The translations under genes were made by a program, and so were the position numbers. A stretch of 64,000 bases of DNA, from the NCBI GenBank assembly GCA_018823325.1, contig JAHJIJ010000006.1, forward strand, positions 186,001 to 250,000. Reading direction: 5' to 3'. The notes beneath the pieces are model-generated. The model had not been told where the DNA came from, searched no databases, and saw nothing but the letters and a program-made list of their open reading frames with translations. This DNA comes from Alphaproteobacteria bacterium (GTDB taxonomy: Bacteria; Pseudomonadota; Alphaproteobacteria; Sphingomonadales; Sphingomonadaceae). Below, in pieces: positions 50,802-59,578 of the stretch. The stretch's first letter is position 1. Each line of letters opens with the position of its first letter.

Positions 50802-51491
50802 ATGGAGGCAGTGCTCGAGATTCTGGATTCGCAGGCGCACCGGCATTTGCGGTTGCGGCCTGGATCGCCGGAAACCCGCAATTTCGTGCCGATCGTGCCA
50901 GCAGAGTTTGCAGCCGCCGCCGCAGTCTCCCCCATTCTGTTTGCGAAGAATCCTGAAACCGGCGCTTTCTATGCAGGCGCGTTGTTCGGCTTCAAGGAGG
51001 GCGAAAATCTGCTGGCCGACTCGGTGTCCGGCCATGCGCCGTTTCGTGCGCTGGATCAGCAGCGAGAGGCCTTTTTCGTCTCGGGTAAAAACATCGCCAT
51101 CGACCGCGCCAGTCCCCGCCTGAGCGAAGTCGCGGGCGAGCCGCTGTTTGATGAGGATGGCGCGCCCGCGCCCGTGATGCGTCAGATCCAGCGTCTGCTC
51201 GGGCAGGTCGTGGCAGGGCAGCAGGAGGCCGACCGCTTCATTGCTGTGATGGGTCGCCTCAGTCTCATACAGCCGGTCGATATCTCGCTGCGCTTTGACG
51301 ACGGGGAGACGATCAATCTCGCCGGTCTTTATACGATCAGCCTGGATCGTCTGCATGCCCTGGACGATGCCGCGGTGCTGGACCTGTTTCGCAGCGGCGA
51401 TCTCCAGCTTGCCTATTGCGTGGCCGGCGCTCTGAAGCAGGTGCCGGTGCTGGCGGAACGGCGGAACCACATGCTCGCCCGCCCGGCCTGA
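50802..51491 (+). CDS. SapC family protein
   Basis: The 229-residue protein reads as SapC (PF07277): H-R-H-L-R-L near residue 15, N-F-V-P-I-V-P-A-E-F, Y-P/S-P-I-L-F-A-K-N-P-E-T-G, A-L-F-G-F-K-E-G-E-N-L, F-F-V-S-G-K-N-I-A-I-D, and the C-terminal L-Q-L-A-Y-C-V-A-G-A-L-K-Q-V. The family is named after a Campylobacter gene linked to S-layer protein transport, but its role in gram-negative glycan loci is unknown. It has no signal peptide or membrane helix. The ATG at 50802 follows GAGGGG by ten bases. The cupin gene begins 12 bases after the stop. Confidence 0.88.
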   Translation: MEAVLEILDSQAHRHLRLRPGSPETRNFVPIVPAEFAAAAAVSPILFAKNPETGAFYAGALFGFKEGENLLADSVSGHAPFRALDQQREAFFVSGKNIAIDRASPRLSEVAGEPLFDEDGAPAPVMRQIQRLLGQVVAGQQEADRFIAVMGRLSLIQPVDISLRFDDGETINLAGLYTISLDRLHALDDAAVLDLFRSGDLQLAYCVAGALKQVPVLAERRNHMLARPA

Positions 51492-51503
51492 TCGGGGGCT
51501 GCC

Positions 51504-52523
51504 ATGTCGCCTTCGATCAACGAGATCCCGCGCGAGGCACTGACTGACGGGCCCGCGTTCCGCCAGCGGCTCGTGGAGGCCTGCCAACCGGCGGTGGTGC
51601 GGGGCCTGTGCGCGGACTGGCCGGTCGTGCGCGCCGCCGCTCAGGCAGAAGAGGGGCTGGCGACCTATCTGGATGGATTCGCGACGGAACGGCCGGGCGA
51701 GATATTCCTCGGCGGACCGGATATTGCCGGTCGGTATTTCTATAGCGAGCAGCTTGATGGCTTCAACTTCGAGCGGCAGGAAGTCTCCGTGCGCGAAGGT
51801 TTGCGCCGCATCCTCGCTTATGCACGCACGCCTGAAAAAGGCACCGTCTACATGGGCTCGCTGCCCGCGCGCAGCTATGTTCCGGGCTTCGAGGCAGAGA
51901 ACGCTCTGCCTTTCATGCCGCAGGAAGTCGTCCCCCGCATCTGGCTCGGCAATGCCTCGCATGTGAGCTGCCATTACGACACCTTCGAGAATCTTGCCTG
52001 TGTCGTTGCCGGCACCCGGCGCTTCACGCTGTTTCCGCCGGATGTCATCGGCGATCTTTATGTCGGGCCGATCGATCGGACCTTGTCAGGACCGCCGGTC
52101 AGCCTCGCCACGTCCGCGCCGGAGGGCGACTCCCGCTATCCCCGCATGGCGCGCGCGCAGGAACGGGCGGTGAGCGTGGAGTTGATGCCGGGCGACGCGC
52201 TCTATCTCCCCAAGCTCTGGTGGCACGAGGTCGAGGCGACAGCGCCGTTCAACATGTTGGTGAATTACTGGTGGGACGCCTTCTCGTCGGGGCCGGACGC
52301 GCCGATGAGCACGATGATGCTGGCGATGATCGCGATTGCGGAGCGACCTGCTGCCGAGCGGGAGGCCTGGCGCGCCTTCTTCGATCATTATGTCTTTCGG
52401 CCGGACGGGCATCCGCTCGCGCATTTGCCGGAGGAGCAGCGCGGCATGCTCGGTCCGCTGCGTCAGGGCAATTACGGGCGCATCCGGGCGCTGGTCATGC
52501 AGCAATTGCGCGGCGGCGGTTGA
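51504..52523 (+). CDS. JmjC/cupin_8-type Fe(II)/2-oxoglutarate oxygenase-like protein
   Basis: The 339-residue protein has the JmjC-type double-stranded beta-helix seen in FIH- and YcfD-like protein hydroxylases. The metal triad is visible: H157 and D159 in S-C-H-Y-D-T-F and H241 in L-W-W-H-E-V. V-V-A-G-T-R-R-F-T-L-F-P-P follows the first pair as usual, and P-G-D-A-L-Y-L-P precedes the last His. No signal peptide is present, so it should act in the cytoplasm, perhaps on a protein substrate. It sits directly between the SapC and esterase genes in a plus-strand operon. Confidence 0.87.
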   Translation: MSPSINEIPREALTDGPAFRQRLVEACQPAVVRGLCADWPVVRAAAQAEEGLATYLDGFATERPGEIFLGGPDIAGRYFYSEQLDGFNFERQEVSVREGLRRILAYARTPEKGTVYMGSLPARSYVPGFEAENALPFMPQEVVPRIWLGNASHVSCHYDTFENLACVVAGTRRFTLFPPDVIGDLYVGPIDRTLSGPPVSLATSAPEGDSRYPRMARAQERAVSVELMPGDALYLPKLWWHEVEATAPFNMLVNYWWDAFSSGPDAPMSTMMLAMIAIAERPAAEREAWRAFFDHYVFRPDGHPLAHLPEEQRGMLGPLRQGNYGRIRALVMQQLRGGG

Positions 52524-52560
52524 TGACCGCGCCGGACGATAATCAAACAGGAGGATGAGG

Positions 52561-53643
52561 ATGACGATGAGAGCGATGACGCTGGCCCTGCTGGCCGGCC
52601 TGTGCGTGACAATGCCTGCCGCGCCTTCCTTCGCGCAGGTCGCGACGAATGCACCGGCACCGGTTCCTGGCGCGCCGAAAGTGACGGTCGAGCGGATCAA
52701 GGTCCATTCTCCGGCAATTGCCGGCAATCTGGAAGGGGAGGCCGCGGACCGCGACGTCGTGGTGGTGCTGCCGCCGGGTTACGCCGCAAATCCGGGCAAG
52801 CGCTATCCGGTCGTCTATGCACTTCACGGCTACTCCATCGGCGCGGAGCAATGGCTTGGCGAAATCCACGTGCCGCAGGTCATCGAGGGCGCGCTCGCCA
52901 AGGGCGCAAAAGAGATGATCGTCGTCTTTCCGGACAGCAAGACCGTCCACAATGGCTCGATGTACTCCAGCTCGGTCACGACCGGCGATTTCGAGCGCTT
53001 CGTCTCGCACGATCTCGTCCGCTATGTCGACAGCCACTATCGCACCCTTGCGGACCGGCGCAGCCGCGGCCTGGTCGGTCATTCCATGGGCGGTTATGGC
53101 GCGACGCGGATCGGGATGAAGCATGCCGATGTGTTCGGTGCGCTGTATCTTATGAGCCCGTGCTGCCTCTCGGCGCGCGATGCGTTCGGCATGGACGAGG
53201 CAAGCCTGGCGCGGGTTGCGGCGATGAAATCGCCTGCCGAGTCCGAGGGCCTGCCTTTCCCCCTGCGCGCCCAACTGGCCGTCGGTGCGGCCTGGTCGCC
53301 CAACCCGAAAAAGCCACCTCTGTACCTGGATCTTCCTGCGGGTGACGACGCGCAGCGCAAGGCCGTGCTTGCAAAGTGGGCAGCCAATGCGCCGCTTGCC
53401 TTCGTCGATCAACATATCGGGGACCTGCGGCGCTTTGCGGCGATTGCCATGGACGTGGGCGATCAGGACGGGCTGAAAACCGACACCGAGGCGCTGCACA
53501 AGGTCCTGGACTCCTACGGGATAGCCAACAGCTTCACGCTCTATGAAGGCACGCACACCAGCCACGTCGCCTTTCGCTTTCAGGATCATGTCATGCCGTT
53601 CTTCAGCACCCATCTGGTTGCCGGGGAGGAAGGACGGAAATGA
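52561..53643 (+). CDS. Secreted CE1-like esterase
   Basis: The 360-residue protein has a signal peptide ending S-F-A-Q and an esterase-D-type alpha/beta fold. Nucleophile Ser 175 lies in G-H-S-M-G-G-Y-G, the acid Asp in D-V-G-D-Q-D-G-L and the His in T-H-T-S-H-V-A-F. V-Y-A-L-H-G-Y provides the oxyanion hole. The closest type known to me is the CE1/feruloyl-esterase group, so release of acetyl or feruloyl groups from arabinoxylan is plausible. ATG 52561 is chosen because GGAGG is six bases upstream; ATG 52555 touches the GGAGG. The stop overlaps the GH27 start (ATGA). Confidence 0.85.
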   Translation: MTMRAMTLALLAGLCVTMPAAPSFAQVATNAPAPVPGAPKVTVERIKVHSPAIAGNLEGEAADRDVVVVLPPGYAANPGKRYPVVYALHGYSIGAEQWLGEIHVPQVIEGALAKGAKEMIVVFPDSKTVHNGSMYSSSVTTGDFERFVSHDLVRYVDSHYRTLADRRSRGLVGHSMGGYGATRIGMKHADVFGALYLMSPCCLSARDAFGMDEASLARVAAMKSPAESEGLPFPLRAQLAVGAAWSPNPKKPPLYLDLPAGDDAQRKAVLAKWAANAPLAFVDQHIGDLRRFAAIAMDVGDQDGLKTDTEALHKVLDSYGIANSFTLYEGTHTSHVAFRFQDHVMPFFSTHLVAGEEGRK

Positions 53644-55595
53644 GCGTACGGTCGACTGCCCGGGCCCTTGGCTGGACGAGCTTCATCGCGGCGGCGCTGA
53701 TCGCCGCTCCGGCGAGCGGGCAAGTGCGGGATAGTGCGTCGGACGTAGCGGCCCCATCACCCGCGGCCGATCCGCTCGCGCCCACCGGCCGCTGGAGCGT
53801 TTACGGCGGCGGCCATGCGCCGCTGCCGCCGATGGGCTGGAACAGCTGGAACGCCTTCACCAGCGATATCGACGAGGAAAAGCTGATGGCCTCGGCGAGG
53901 ATCATCGTCGAGAGCGGACTTGCCGCGAAAGGCTATCGCTACATCAACATTGACGATGGTTGGTGGCTCCAGCGCCGTGCTTCGGACGGGCGGATGCTCA
54001 TCCGCACCGACAATTTCCCGTCGGCCGTCACGGCGGACGGGAACGGCAGCTTCCGGCCGCTGACCGACCGCCTTCATGCCATGGGGCTGAAGGCGGGCAT
54101 TTATTCCGACATCGGTCGCAATTCCTGCGGGCAGGTGTTTACCTCGACCTTCCCGAACCAGCCCGAAGGCAGCGTCGCCGAGCGTGAAGTCGGCCTCTAT
54201 GGCCATGTCGATCAGGACATCGCGCTCTACTTCAAGGAGTGGGGATTCGATCTCATCAAGGTGGATGCCTGCGGCATTCGCGGGCTTCCGCCCTCCGATC
54301 CGCGCGTCAAGGCGGGGCAGTATCGCGCGCTGGGGCCGCTGATTGACGTGGAGTCCCTCGGGCGGACGAACATTCCGGCTGTGAAGGCGCTGTATGACGA
54401 AGTCAGGCAAGCGCTTGAGCGGCACAATCCCGACAATGACTTTGTGTATTCGCTCTGCCTGTGGGGCTCGGCGGATTCGCGGGCGTGGTCGAAGACGATG
54501 GGCAACATGTCCCGCACCAGTGAGGACATCTTCCCCACCTGGGGGCGGATGCTCCACAATCTCGATAGCGTCGCGCATCGGCCGCTCTATGCACATCCCG
54601 GCTCCTGGAACGATCCCGACATGCTCTTCGTCGGTACAGGCGAGTTTGACGTGGCCGATCCCGTCAAAGCCCGTTCCCACATGGCGCTTTGGGCCATGGT
54701 CAATGCGCCGCTCATCATCGGCTATGATCTGCGCAAGGCGTCCCCGGCGCTGATGGACATTCTCGGCAATGCACAGATCATTGCCCTGAACCAAGACTCC
54801 GCCGGAAACCAGGCGGTGCTTGCCTTCGATTCGCAGGAGGTCCAGATTTTCGTGAAGACGCTGGACGATGGCGACAAGGCCGTGGCGATCTTCAACCGCA
54901 CGGCCGCGCCGGCCAAGGCGCTGCTGACCGCCGATCACCTCAAGCTCGCGTCGGAGAGTCCAATCGACCTGACCGATCTCTGGCAGGGCGGCCAGCGGCG
55001 TTTCACCGGCGAGCAGACCTTCGAACTGGCGCCTTATGAAACGCTGATCTTTCGCGCCGGGGGGAGCAGGCGGCTCACCGAGGGCCTCTACCTCTCGGAG
55101 CAGCCTGCCCGGGTTAACCCGGCGGTCGACGGCGTGATGGTGCCGGAAGCCGATCCGCAGGTGCATCGCGGGCTTCTGCCCTGGCGCGGCACGAAAGGCG
55201 GCGGCGAGCGGACGCAATATGGCGGCTGGGGCGGCGCGCGGCTCGACCAGACGCCTTTTGGGCAAGCCCTGTCCGTCGCCGGCAAGCATTACGACAGTGG
55301 GCTCGGCATCCTGGCCAATTCGCGAGTCGAAGTACGCAACGAGGGCTTCCGTCGTTTTGTCGCCGAAGTCGGCATTGACGATTCCGCGCGTGCCCGGCAG
55401 CACCCGGTCACTTTCCTTGTCTACGGCGATGGCAAGTTGCTCGCCCAGTCCAGGGCTGCCCGGCCCGGCGAGGCCGCGCAGTCGCTGGACGTCGCCATCG
55501 AGGGCGTCCGCCTCATCGAGCTGGTGGCGCGCACGGAGAGGGGCGTGCTTTTCCCGGATCCTGTGACCTGGGGTAATGCAGCCCTTCTCCGTTAG
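53640..55595 (+). CDS. GH27 alpha-galactosidase with C-terminal NPCBM-like domain
   Basis: The 651-residue protein has a signal peptide (A-P-A-S-G-Q) and a GH27 barrel: P-P-M-G-W-N-S-W-N-A-F near residue 63, Y-I-N-I-D-D-G-W-W, the nucleophile Asp near 206 in L-I-K-V-D-A-C-G and the acid/base Asp near 325 in W-N-D-P-D-M-L. After the beta-sandwich that follows the barrel, residues from about 480 form an NPCBM-like domain (Y-D-S-G-L-G-I-L-A-N-S). GH27 removes alpha-galactose, and some members release beta-L-arabinopyranose. Either side chain would fit this locus. It is coupled to the esterase gene and is the last gene of the SapC operon. Confidence 0.93.
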   Translation: MSVRSTARALGWTSFIAAALIAAPASGQVRDSASDVAAPSPAADPLAPTGRWSVYGGGHAPLPPMGWNSWNAFTSDIDEEKLMASARIIVESGLAAKGYRYINIDDGWWLQRRASDGRMLIRTDNFPSAVTADGNGSFRPLTDRLHAMGLKAGIYSDIGRNSCGQVFTSTFPNQPEGSVAEREVGLYGHVDQDIALYFKEWGFDLIKVDACGIRGLPPSDPRVKAGQYRALGPLIDVESLGRTNIPAVKALYDEVRQALERHNPDNDFVYSLCLWGSADSRAWSKTMGNMSRTSEDIFPTWGRMLHNLDSVAHRPLYAHPGSWNDPDMLFVGTGEFDVADPVKARSHMALWAMVNAPLIIGYDLRKASPALMDILGNAQIIALNQDSAGNQAVLAFDSQEVQIFVKTLDDGDKAVAIFNRTAAPAKALLTADHLKLASESPIDLTDLWQGGQRRFTGEQTFELAPYETLIFRAGGSRRLTEGLYLSEQPARVNPAVDGVMVPEADPQVHRGLLPWRGTKGGGERTQYGGWGGARLDQTPFGQALSVAGKHYDSGLGILANSRVEVRNEGFRRFVAEVGIDDSARARQHPVTFLVYGDGKLLAQSRAARPGEAAQSLDVAIEGVRLIELVARTERGVLFPDPVTWGNAALLR

Positions 55596-55905
55596 GGTCA
55601 GTCGCCCGCATTTCGCGTTGTCGCAGGCGCCCCGGTCCGGTCGCTAAGATCGTTAACAACGGTTCGCCGCATGATGTACTCTGGTTACCGGCGCTGCAAC
55701 CCAGCCGCGCGGAACCGTTCATGTGCGCGCAAGGTTCCCACGAACACGCATGACAGTCATGGCGCTTCACAGCCATGTCGTAGGATTTTTTGGGAATGAT
55801 GACGGAGGGGTTTCTGACGGTCGAATACGCATCGCGCGAGCGGCGGTCGGGACGAAACTGCGATCCTGCAGGCCCCGGCCGGTCGACTTGAAGGGAGTAA
55901 AGAAC
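55596..55905. other. Intergenic region between GH27 and OmpA-like genes
   Basis: No gene, clear terminator or consensus promoter was found in these 310 bases. The AT-richer stretch with GTTAACAAC near 55653 may hold promoter elements for the OmpA-like gene. AAGGGAG before 55898 is its ribosome binding site. Confidence 0.3.
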
Positions 55906-56778
55906 ATGAATTTCATATCCAGTAGCCCGAAGCTTCTGTTGTCACTGGCCCTGCTGACCGGCGTTGCCTCGGGCAGTGTCGTCGCGCAGACGCAGGAAAC
56001 GCCGGACGCCGATCTCTCCACCACCGTCTACACGGATGAACCCGCCGAGATGACGCAGGGCCCGGAGATTGAGGGCATCATCGCCGCGCGCACGGGTGAT
56101 CAGCTTCAGGTCGTCTCGACCGATGGGACCCGCAATGTCGTCACCGTCAACAGCGCGACCCGCATCACGGCCAGCGGCGGCTTCCTTGGGCTCGACCGCG
56201 ATCAGTTGGGCCCCGACCAGCTGCTGAACGGCCTGCCGGTCAAAATTGACACGCTGCAGGGCAGTGGCGGTCTTGTCGCGAGCAAGATCGACCTGAAGAA
56301 CCGCGATCTGCGCACGGCCGAGATGATCCGCAACGGCACCTCGCAGCGCTTCGAGGAGCAAGCGGCGGCCACCGATGCCCTGCGCGCACGCATGGGCGAC
56401 ATCGACAAGTACAACATCAAGAGCACGACGAACGTGCACTTCGATACCGGCAAGGCGGTGCTTTCGCCGATGGACAAGGACAATCTCTGCGCGACGGCCT
56501 CTACGGCTGAAGCAACCGAGAATGCTCTGCTGCTGGTCGTTGGCTACACCGACTCCACGGGCGACCTGGAGTTCAACCAGCAGCTCAGCGAGAAGCGCGC
56601 GGCCAGCGTCGTCAATTATCTCCAGCAGACCTGCAAGTGGAAGCCTTACCGCATGCTCGCGCCGGCCGGCATGTCTCTGGCCGATCCCGTCGCCAGCAAC
56701 GACACTGAAGAAGGCAAGGCGCAGAACCGTCGCGTCGAGGTTCATGTTCTGGTGAGCAAGGCCGTCGACGGCGTTTGA
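55906..56778 (+). CDS. OmpA-family peptidoglycan-associated outer-membrane protein
   Basis: The 290-residue protein has a signal peptide ending V-V-A-Q. An N-terminal beta-rich region (I-E-G-I-I-A-A-R-T-G-D-Q-L-Q-V, then V-N-S-A-T-R-I-T) resembles DUF5666-type domains. A predicted helical linker comes next, then an OmpA C-terminal domain with V-H-F-D-T-G-K-A-V-L, V-V-G-Y-T-D-S-T-G, N-Q-Q-L-S-E-K-R-A-A-S-V-V and the arginine motif N-R-R-V-E-V at the end, which bind diaminopimelate of peptidoglycan. There is no N-terminal porin barrel. The gene seems independent of the sugar operons and ends at a hairpin shared with the convergent GntR gene. Confidence 0.85.
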   Translation: MNFISSSPKLLLSLALLTGVASGSVVAQTQETPDADLSTTVYTDEPAEMTQGPEIEGIIAARTGDQLQVVSTDGTRNVVTVNSATRITASGGFLGLDRDQLGPDQLLNGLPVKIDTLQGSGGLVASKIDLKNRDLRTAEMIRNGTSQRFEEQAAATDALRARMGDIDKYNIKSTTNVHFDTGKAVLSPMDKDNLCATASTAEATENALLLVVGYTDSTGDLEFNQQLSEKRAASVVNYLQQTCKWKPYRMLAPAGMSLADPVASNDTEEGKAQNRRVEVHVLVSKAVDGV

Positions 56779-56790
56779 AAATAGGAGGAG

Positions 56791-56810
56791 CGGGTGGGTT
56801 CGCCCACCCG
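56791..56810. terminator. Hairpin between OmpA-like and GntR genes
   Basis: CGGGTGGG and CCCACCCG form an 8-bp stem with a TTCG loop. There is no T tract, so it is either a weak terminator or an mRNA-stabilising hairpin for the two convergent transcripts. Confidence 0.55.
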
Positions 56811-56861
56811 TTCACCATCCGGATTGGCCGGGCCAAGATTCCGGTCGATCTGGTCTGATGA

Positions 56862-57611
56862 TCAGTCGTCCGGATTGTCCCGGGCCGGCCGTTCCATCGC
56901 GGCGCGGGTATCGTCCAGCGCAAGCTGGACAAGCACGCGCATCGCTTCGGCGGCCGCATCGGCATCGCCCGCCGCAATCGCGTCGAACACGCGCAAATGG
57001 TCTGGTACCGGATCGCGGGGCAGGCCGAGCAGGCGCTGTTTGAATTGCGTCGTCCAGTTCACGGCAGCGCCGATGCTTGCGCTCAGCGTCATCAATACGG
57101 CATTGCCAGTGGCGGCCAGCAAGGCGCTATGGAAATCCCGGTCGGCCTCGCGGCCCTGTTCCGTGACCAGAGTGTAGCGCTTCATGCGCGCCAGCGCGTC
57201 CTTCATGGCGGCAATATCGTTGCGGTCGCGCCGCTGGGCGGCCAGTCGCGCAGCTTCTGGCTCTACGATGGCGCGCAGTTCGAAGAGGTCGCGCACATAG
57301 TTCACGTCCGGCTCGCCGCCGAATGCCCAGGCAAGGATCATCGGGTCGAGCAGGTTCCAGTGACTGCGCGGCAGCACGCGCGTGCCGGCCTTGGGGCGGC
57401 TCTCGACCAGGCCCTTGGCCGTGAGCACCTGAATAGCCTCGCGATAGGCGCTGCGCGATACGTCGAGCGCCTCGGCATTCTCGATCTCGCCGGTCAGCCG
57501 CTCCCCGGGCGCGATGCGCCCCGATACGATGGCGGACCCCAGATAATGGGCCACAGCGCCGCGCAGCCGCCGGCCAGAGCCTTTCGCAGAGCGATGGATT
57601 TCCGGGGGCAT
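56862..57611 (-). CDS. FadR-subfamily GntR transcriptional regulator
   Basis: The 249-residue protein has an N-terminal winged helix (I-V-S-G-R-I-A-P-G-E-R-L, L-D-V-S-R-S-A-Y-R-E-A-I-Q-V-L, G-L-V-E-S-R-P-K-A-G-T-R-V) and an all-helical FCD effector domain with F-E-L-R-A-I-V-E-P-E-A-A-R-L-A-A, D-R-D-F-H-S-A-L-L-A-A-T-G-N and V-F-D-A-I-A-A-G-D-A, whose Asp and His residues bind metal or sugar-acid ligands. FadR-type regulators often sense aldonates or keto-sugar acids, which fits the pentose pathways here. The frame is open to 57722, but the perfect dyad at 57679-57704 lies in that part, so ATG 57611 is the likelier start, though its ribosome binding site is weak. Confidence 0.88.
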   Translation of the reverse strand: MPPEIHRSAKGSGRRLRGAVAHYLGSAIVSGRIAPGERLTGEIENAEALDVSRSAYREAIQVLTAKGLVESRPKAGTRVLPRSHWNLLDPMILAWAFGGEPDVNYVRDLFELRAIVEPEAARLAAQRRDRNDIAAMKDALARMKRYTLVTEQGREADRDFHSALLAATGNAVLMTLSASIGAAVNWTTQFKQRLLGLPRDPVPDHLRVFDAIAAGDADAAAEAMRVLVQLALDDTRAAMERPARDNPDD

Positions 57612-57678
57612 CTCGCCCAGTCCGGTCTGCCCGGCCGTCGTGCTGTCATGCTTTGTTATGGTCGCTGCCCCCGCTCTG

Positions 57679-57704
57679 CCGGATGTCTGGACCCAGACAT
57701 CCGG
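57679..57704. promoter_or_regulatory. Perfect inverted repeat, probable GntR operator
   Basis: CCGGATGTCTGG and CCAGACATCCGG form a perfect 12-bp dyad with two bases between them. It is 67 bases upstream of the GntR start, where an autoregulatory site would be expected. The inner TGTCTGG-N2-CCAGACA resembles the short GntR dyads in general shape. Confidence 0.7.
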
Positions 57705-57778
57705 ACTTTGCCTGTCCCTCAATTAGCGGGACTCCCGCTGCACTTGCAACAGGCGCACGAGCGGTAGGTTTGCCCGCA

Positions 57779-57844
57779 GGGGCAGGGGCAGGGGCAGGGG
57801 CAGGGGCAGGGGCAGGGGCAGGGGCAGGGGCAGGGGCAGGGGCA
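57779..57844. repeat. Hexanucleotide tandem repeat (GGGGCA) x 11
   Basis: Eleven perfect copies of GGGGCA run without interruption, with degenerate copies on the right (to about 57885). The run lies between the GH51 stop and the GntR dyad, 74 bases from the dyad. G-runs on this strand could form quadruplexes, and such repeats change length by slippage. The rest of 57612-57919 shows no gene. Confidence 0.95.
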
Positions 57845-57919
57845 GGGTGAGGCAGAGGGAGAGTGAGACGGGGGCAGGGGCGGGCGCGGGCTCGGCTGAT
57901 CAGCCCGCGCCTCGTCGGA

Positions 57920-59527
57920 TCAGGGTTCCAGCGCGATCATGGCCACCGATTTGGCCGGCAGGTCGATCGTCAGGCGCCCGTTGCGTACATTTGTCGCGAT
58001 TGGCTTGGGGCTCACGGTGTTCGGCGCCGCGAAGGTGTTGATGCTGTCCACCTCCGGTGCGGTCAGCACCTCGCCCTTGCCGGAACGCACGCCAAGACCG
58101 GCGACGTTCACGGTTACCGGCGCGGCGCGGTTGGCATCCACATTGGTCAGTGCCAGCCACAGCTTGCCCTGCGTGTCCTTCACGGCAACGGCGTCGATCC
58201 GCGGCAGAGTGATGTCGCCATGCTGATAGGTGCCCGCCTCGAAGCTCACCGGAATGAACGTCGCATCCTGGAAGGGCACATACATCTTGAAGACATGATA
58301 AGTGGGCGTGAGCACCATCTTCTCTTCGTCGGTCAGGATCATCGCCTGCAGCACGTTGATCATCTGCGCGATGTTGGTGAGCTTCACCCGGTCGGCATGG
58401 CGCGCGAATATGTTGATGTTGAGCGCCGCGATGATGGCGTCACGCATCGAGTTCTGTTGCGCAAGGAAGCCGGGGTTCGTGCCGGGCAGAGGCTTGAGCC
58501 ACACGCCCCATTCATCGACGGCGATCGAGACTTTCTTCTCTGGATCATATTTGTCCATCACCGCCGCATTGGCCTTGATGAAACCATCCATACCAAGTGT
58601 CTCCTTGACCAGCCGCGCATAGGCGCCCTCATCGAAGGAATCGCTTGGATAAGATGGCGGCCAGCCGCCGGTCGTGTAGCGATGCAGCGCCAGGCTTTCG
58701 ATGGACCAGGCCCAGTCATGCTGCTTCCAGGTCTTCATCACCTCTTCGGTATAAGCGAGGTTTTCGTCGCCCGGGCCGACCGCGACGCGCTTCATCGCCT
58801 CGGGTTTGCCCTCGCCCTGATCGGGGTGATAATTGCGCACGAAGCGGGCGTAGAGCTTCATCTGGTCGGCATAGAACTCCGGCCGCATCGCGCCGCCGCA
58901 GCTCCAGCTTTCGTTGCCGATGCCGAGATATTTGATCTTGTAGGGCTCGCGATGGCCATTCTCGGCCCGCTCCTTGCCGGCCGATGTGGTCGGGTCCGCC
59001 GTCATGTAGGCGACCCAGTCCGCCGCTTCCTTCACGGTGCCCGAGCCGATGTTGACGTTCAAATAGACCTCGGCACCAACCTGCTTGGCAAAGTCCATGA
59101 ACTCATCGGTACCAAATGCGCTCGTCTCGACCGAGCCGCCCCAGTTGGAGTTGATCGAACTGCGCCGCTGGTCCGCCGGGCCGACGCCATCGCGCCAGTG
59201 ATATTCGTCGGCAAAGCAGCCACCGGGCCAGCGCACCAGCGGCGTGCGGATCGCGCGCAGGGCATTGACCACATCGGTGCGGATGCCCCGGACATTGGGG
59301 ATCTTGCTATCCTTGCCGACCCAGACGCCGCCATAGATGCCGGTGCCCAGATGCTCGGCGAACTGGCCGAAGATGTCGCGGTTGATCGTGGCGCCCGGCT
59401 TGCTTGCGTCGATGCGCACCTCGATCGGATCGTTCGCGCGGGCTTGCGCCGCAGCGGGCGTGGTCGCGGCGATGAGCGCCGGGACGGTCATGGCGGTGGC
59501 CAGCAGGGCCAGGGTGGCAAATCTCAA
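57920..59527 (-). CDS. GH51 alpha-L-arabinofuranosidase
   Basis: The 535-residue protein has a signal peptide ending A-A-A-Q. GH51 landmarks are I-F-G-Q-F-A-E-H-L-G near residue 55, R-W-P-G-G-C-F-A-D-E-Y-H-W, the acid/base Glu near 206 in G-I-G-N-E-S-W, H-R-Y-T-T-G-G-W and the nucleophile Glu near 339 in A-V-D-E-W-G-V-W. A C-terminal beta-sandwich completes it. The enzyme takes alpha-L-arabinofuranose from arabinoxylan or arabinan. It starts 51 bases after the CE20-like gene, so both are likely read from operator 7. The GntR gene follows on the same strand after a long gap. Confidence 0.94.
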   Translation of the reverse strand: MRFATLALLATAMTVPALIAATTPAAAQARANDPIEVRIDASKPGATINRDIFGQFAEHLGTGIYGGVWVGKDSKIPNVRGIRTDVVNALRAIRTPLVRWPGGCFADEYHWRDGVGPADQRRSSINSNWGGSVETSAFGTDEFMDFAKQVGAEVYLNVNIGSGTVKEAADWVAYMTADPTTSAGKERAENGHREPYKIKYLGIGNESWSCGGAMRPEFYADQMKLYARFVRNYHPDQGEGKPEAMKRVAVGPGDENLAYTEEVMKTWKQHDWAWSIESLALHRYTTGGWPPSYPSDSFDEGAYARLVKETLGMDGFIKANAAVMDKYDPEKKVSIAVDEWGVWLKPLPGTNPGFLAQQNSMRDAIIAALNINIFARHADRVKLTNIAQMINVLQAMILTDEEKMVLTPTYHVFKMYVPFQDATFIPVSFEAGTYQHGDITLPRIDAVAVKDTQGKLWLALTNVDANRAAPVTVNVAGLGVRSGKGEVLTAPEVDSINTFAAPNTVSPKPIATNVRNGRLTIDLPAKSVAMIALEP

Positions 59528-59578
59528 GTTCAGTCTCCCCTCATGGTCGGAAATCGGTCGTTGTGATGTGGCATGATC

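Noticed and set aside
50802..51491. SapC as the permease of a peptide ABC transporter (Sap system)
   Set aside because: The protein has no membrane helices and matches the unrelated PF07277 family that shares the name.
57779..57885. CRISPR array
   Set aside because: The repeat unit is six bases with no spacers, and no cas gene is present. It is a simple tandem repeat.
57863..59566. Long plus-strand open frame opposite the GH51 gene
   Set aside because: The minus strand encodes an intact GH51 enzyme with both catalytic Glu residues; the plus frame has no recognisable family.
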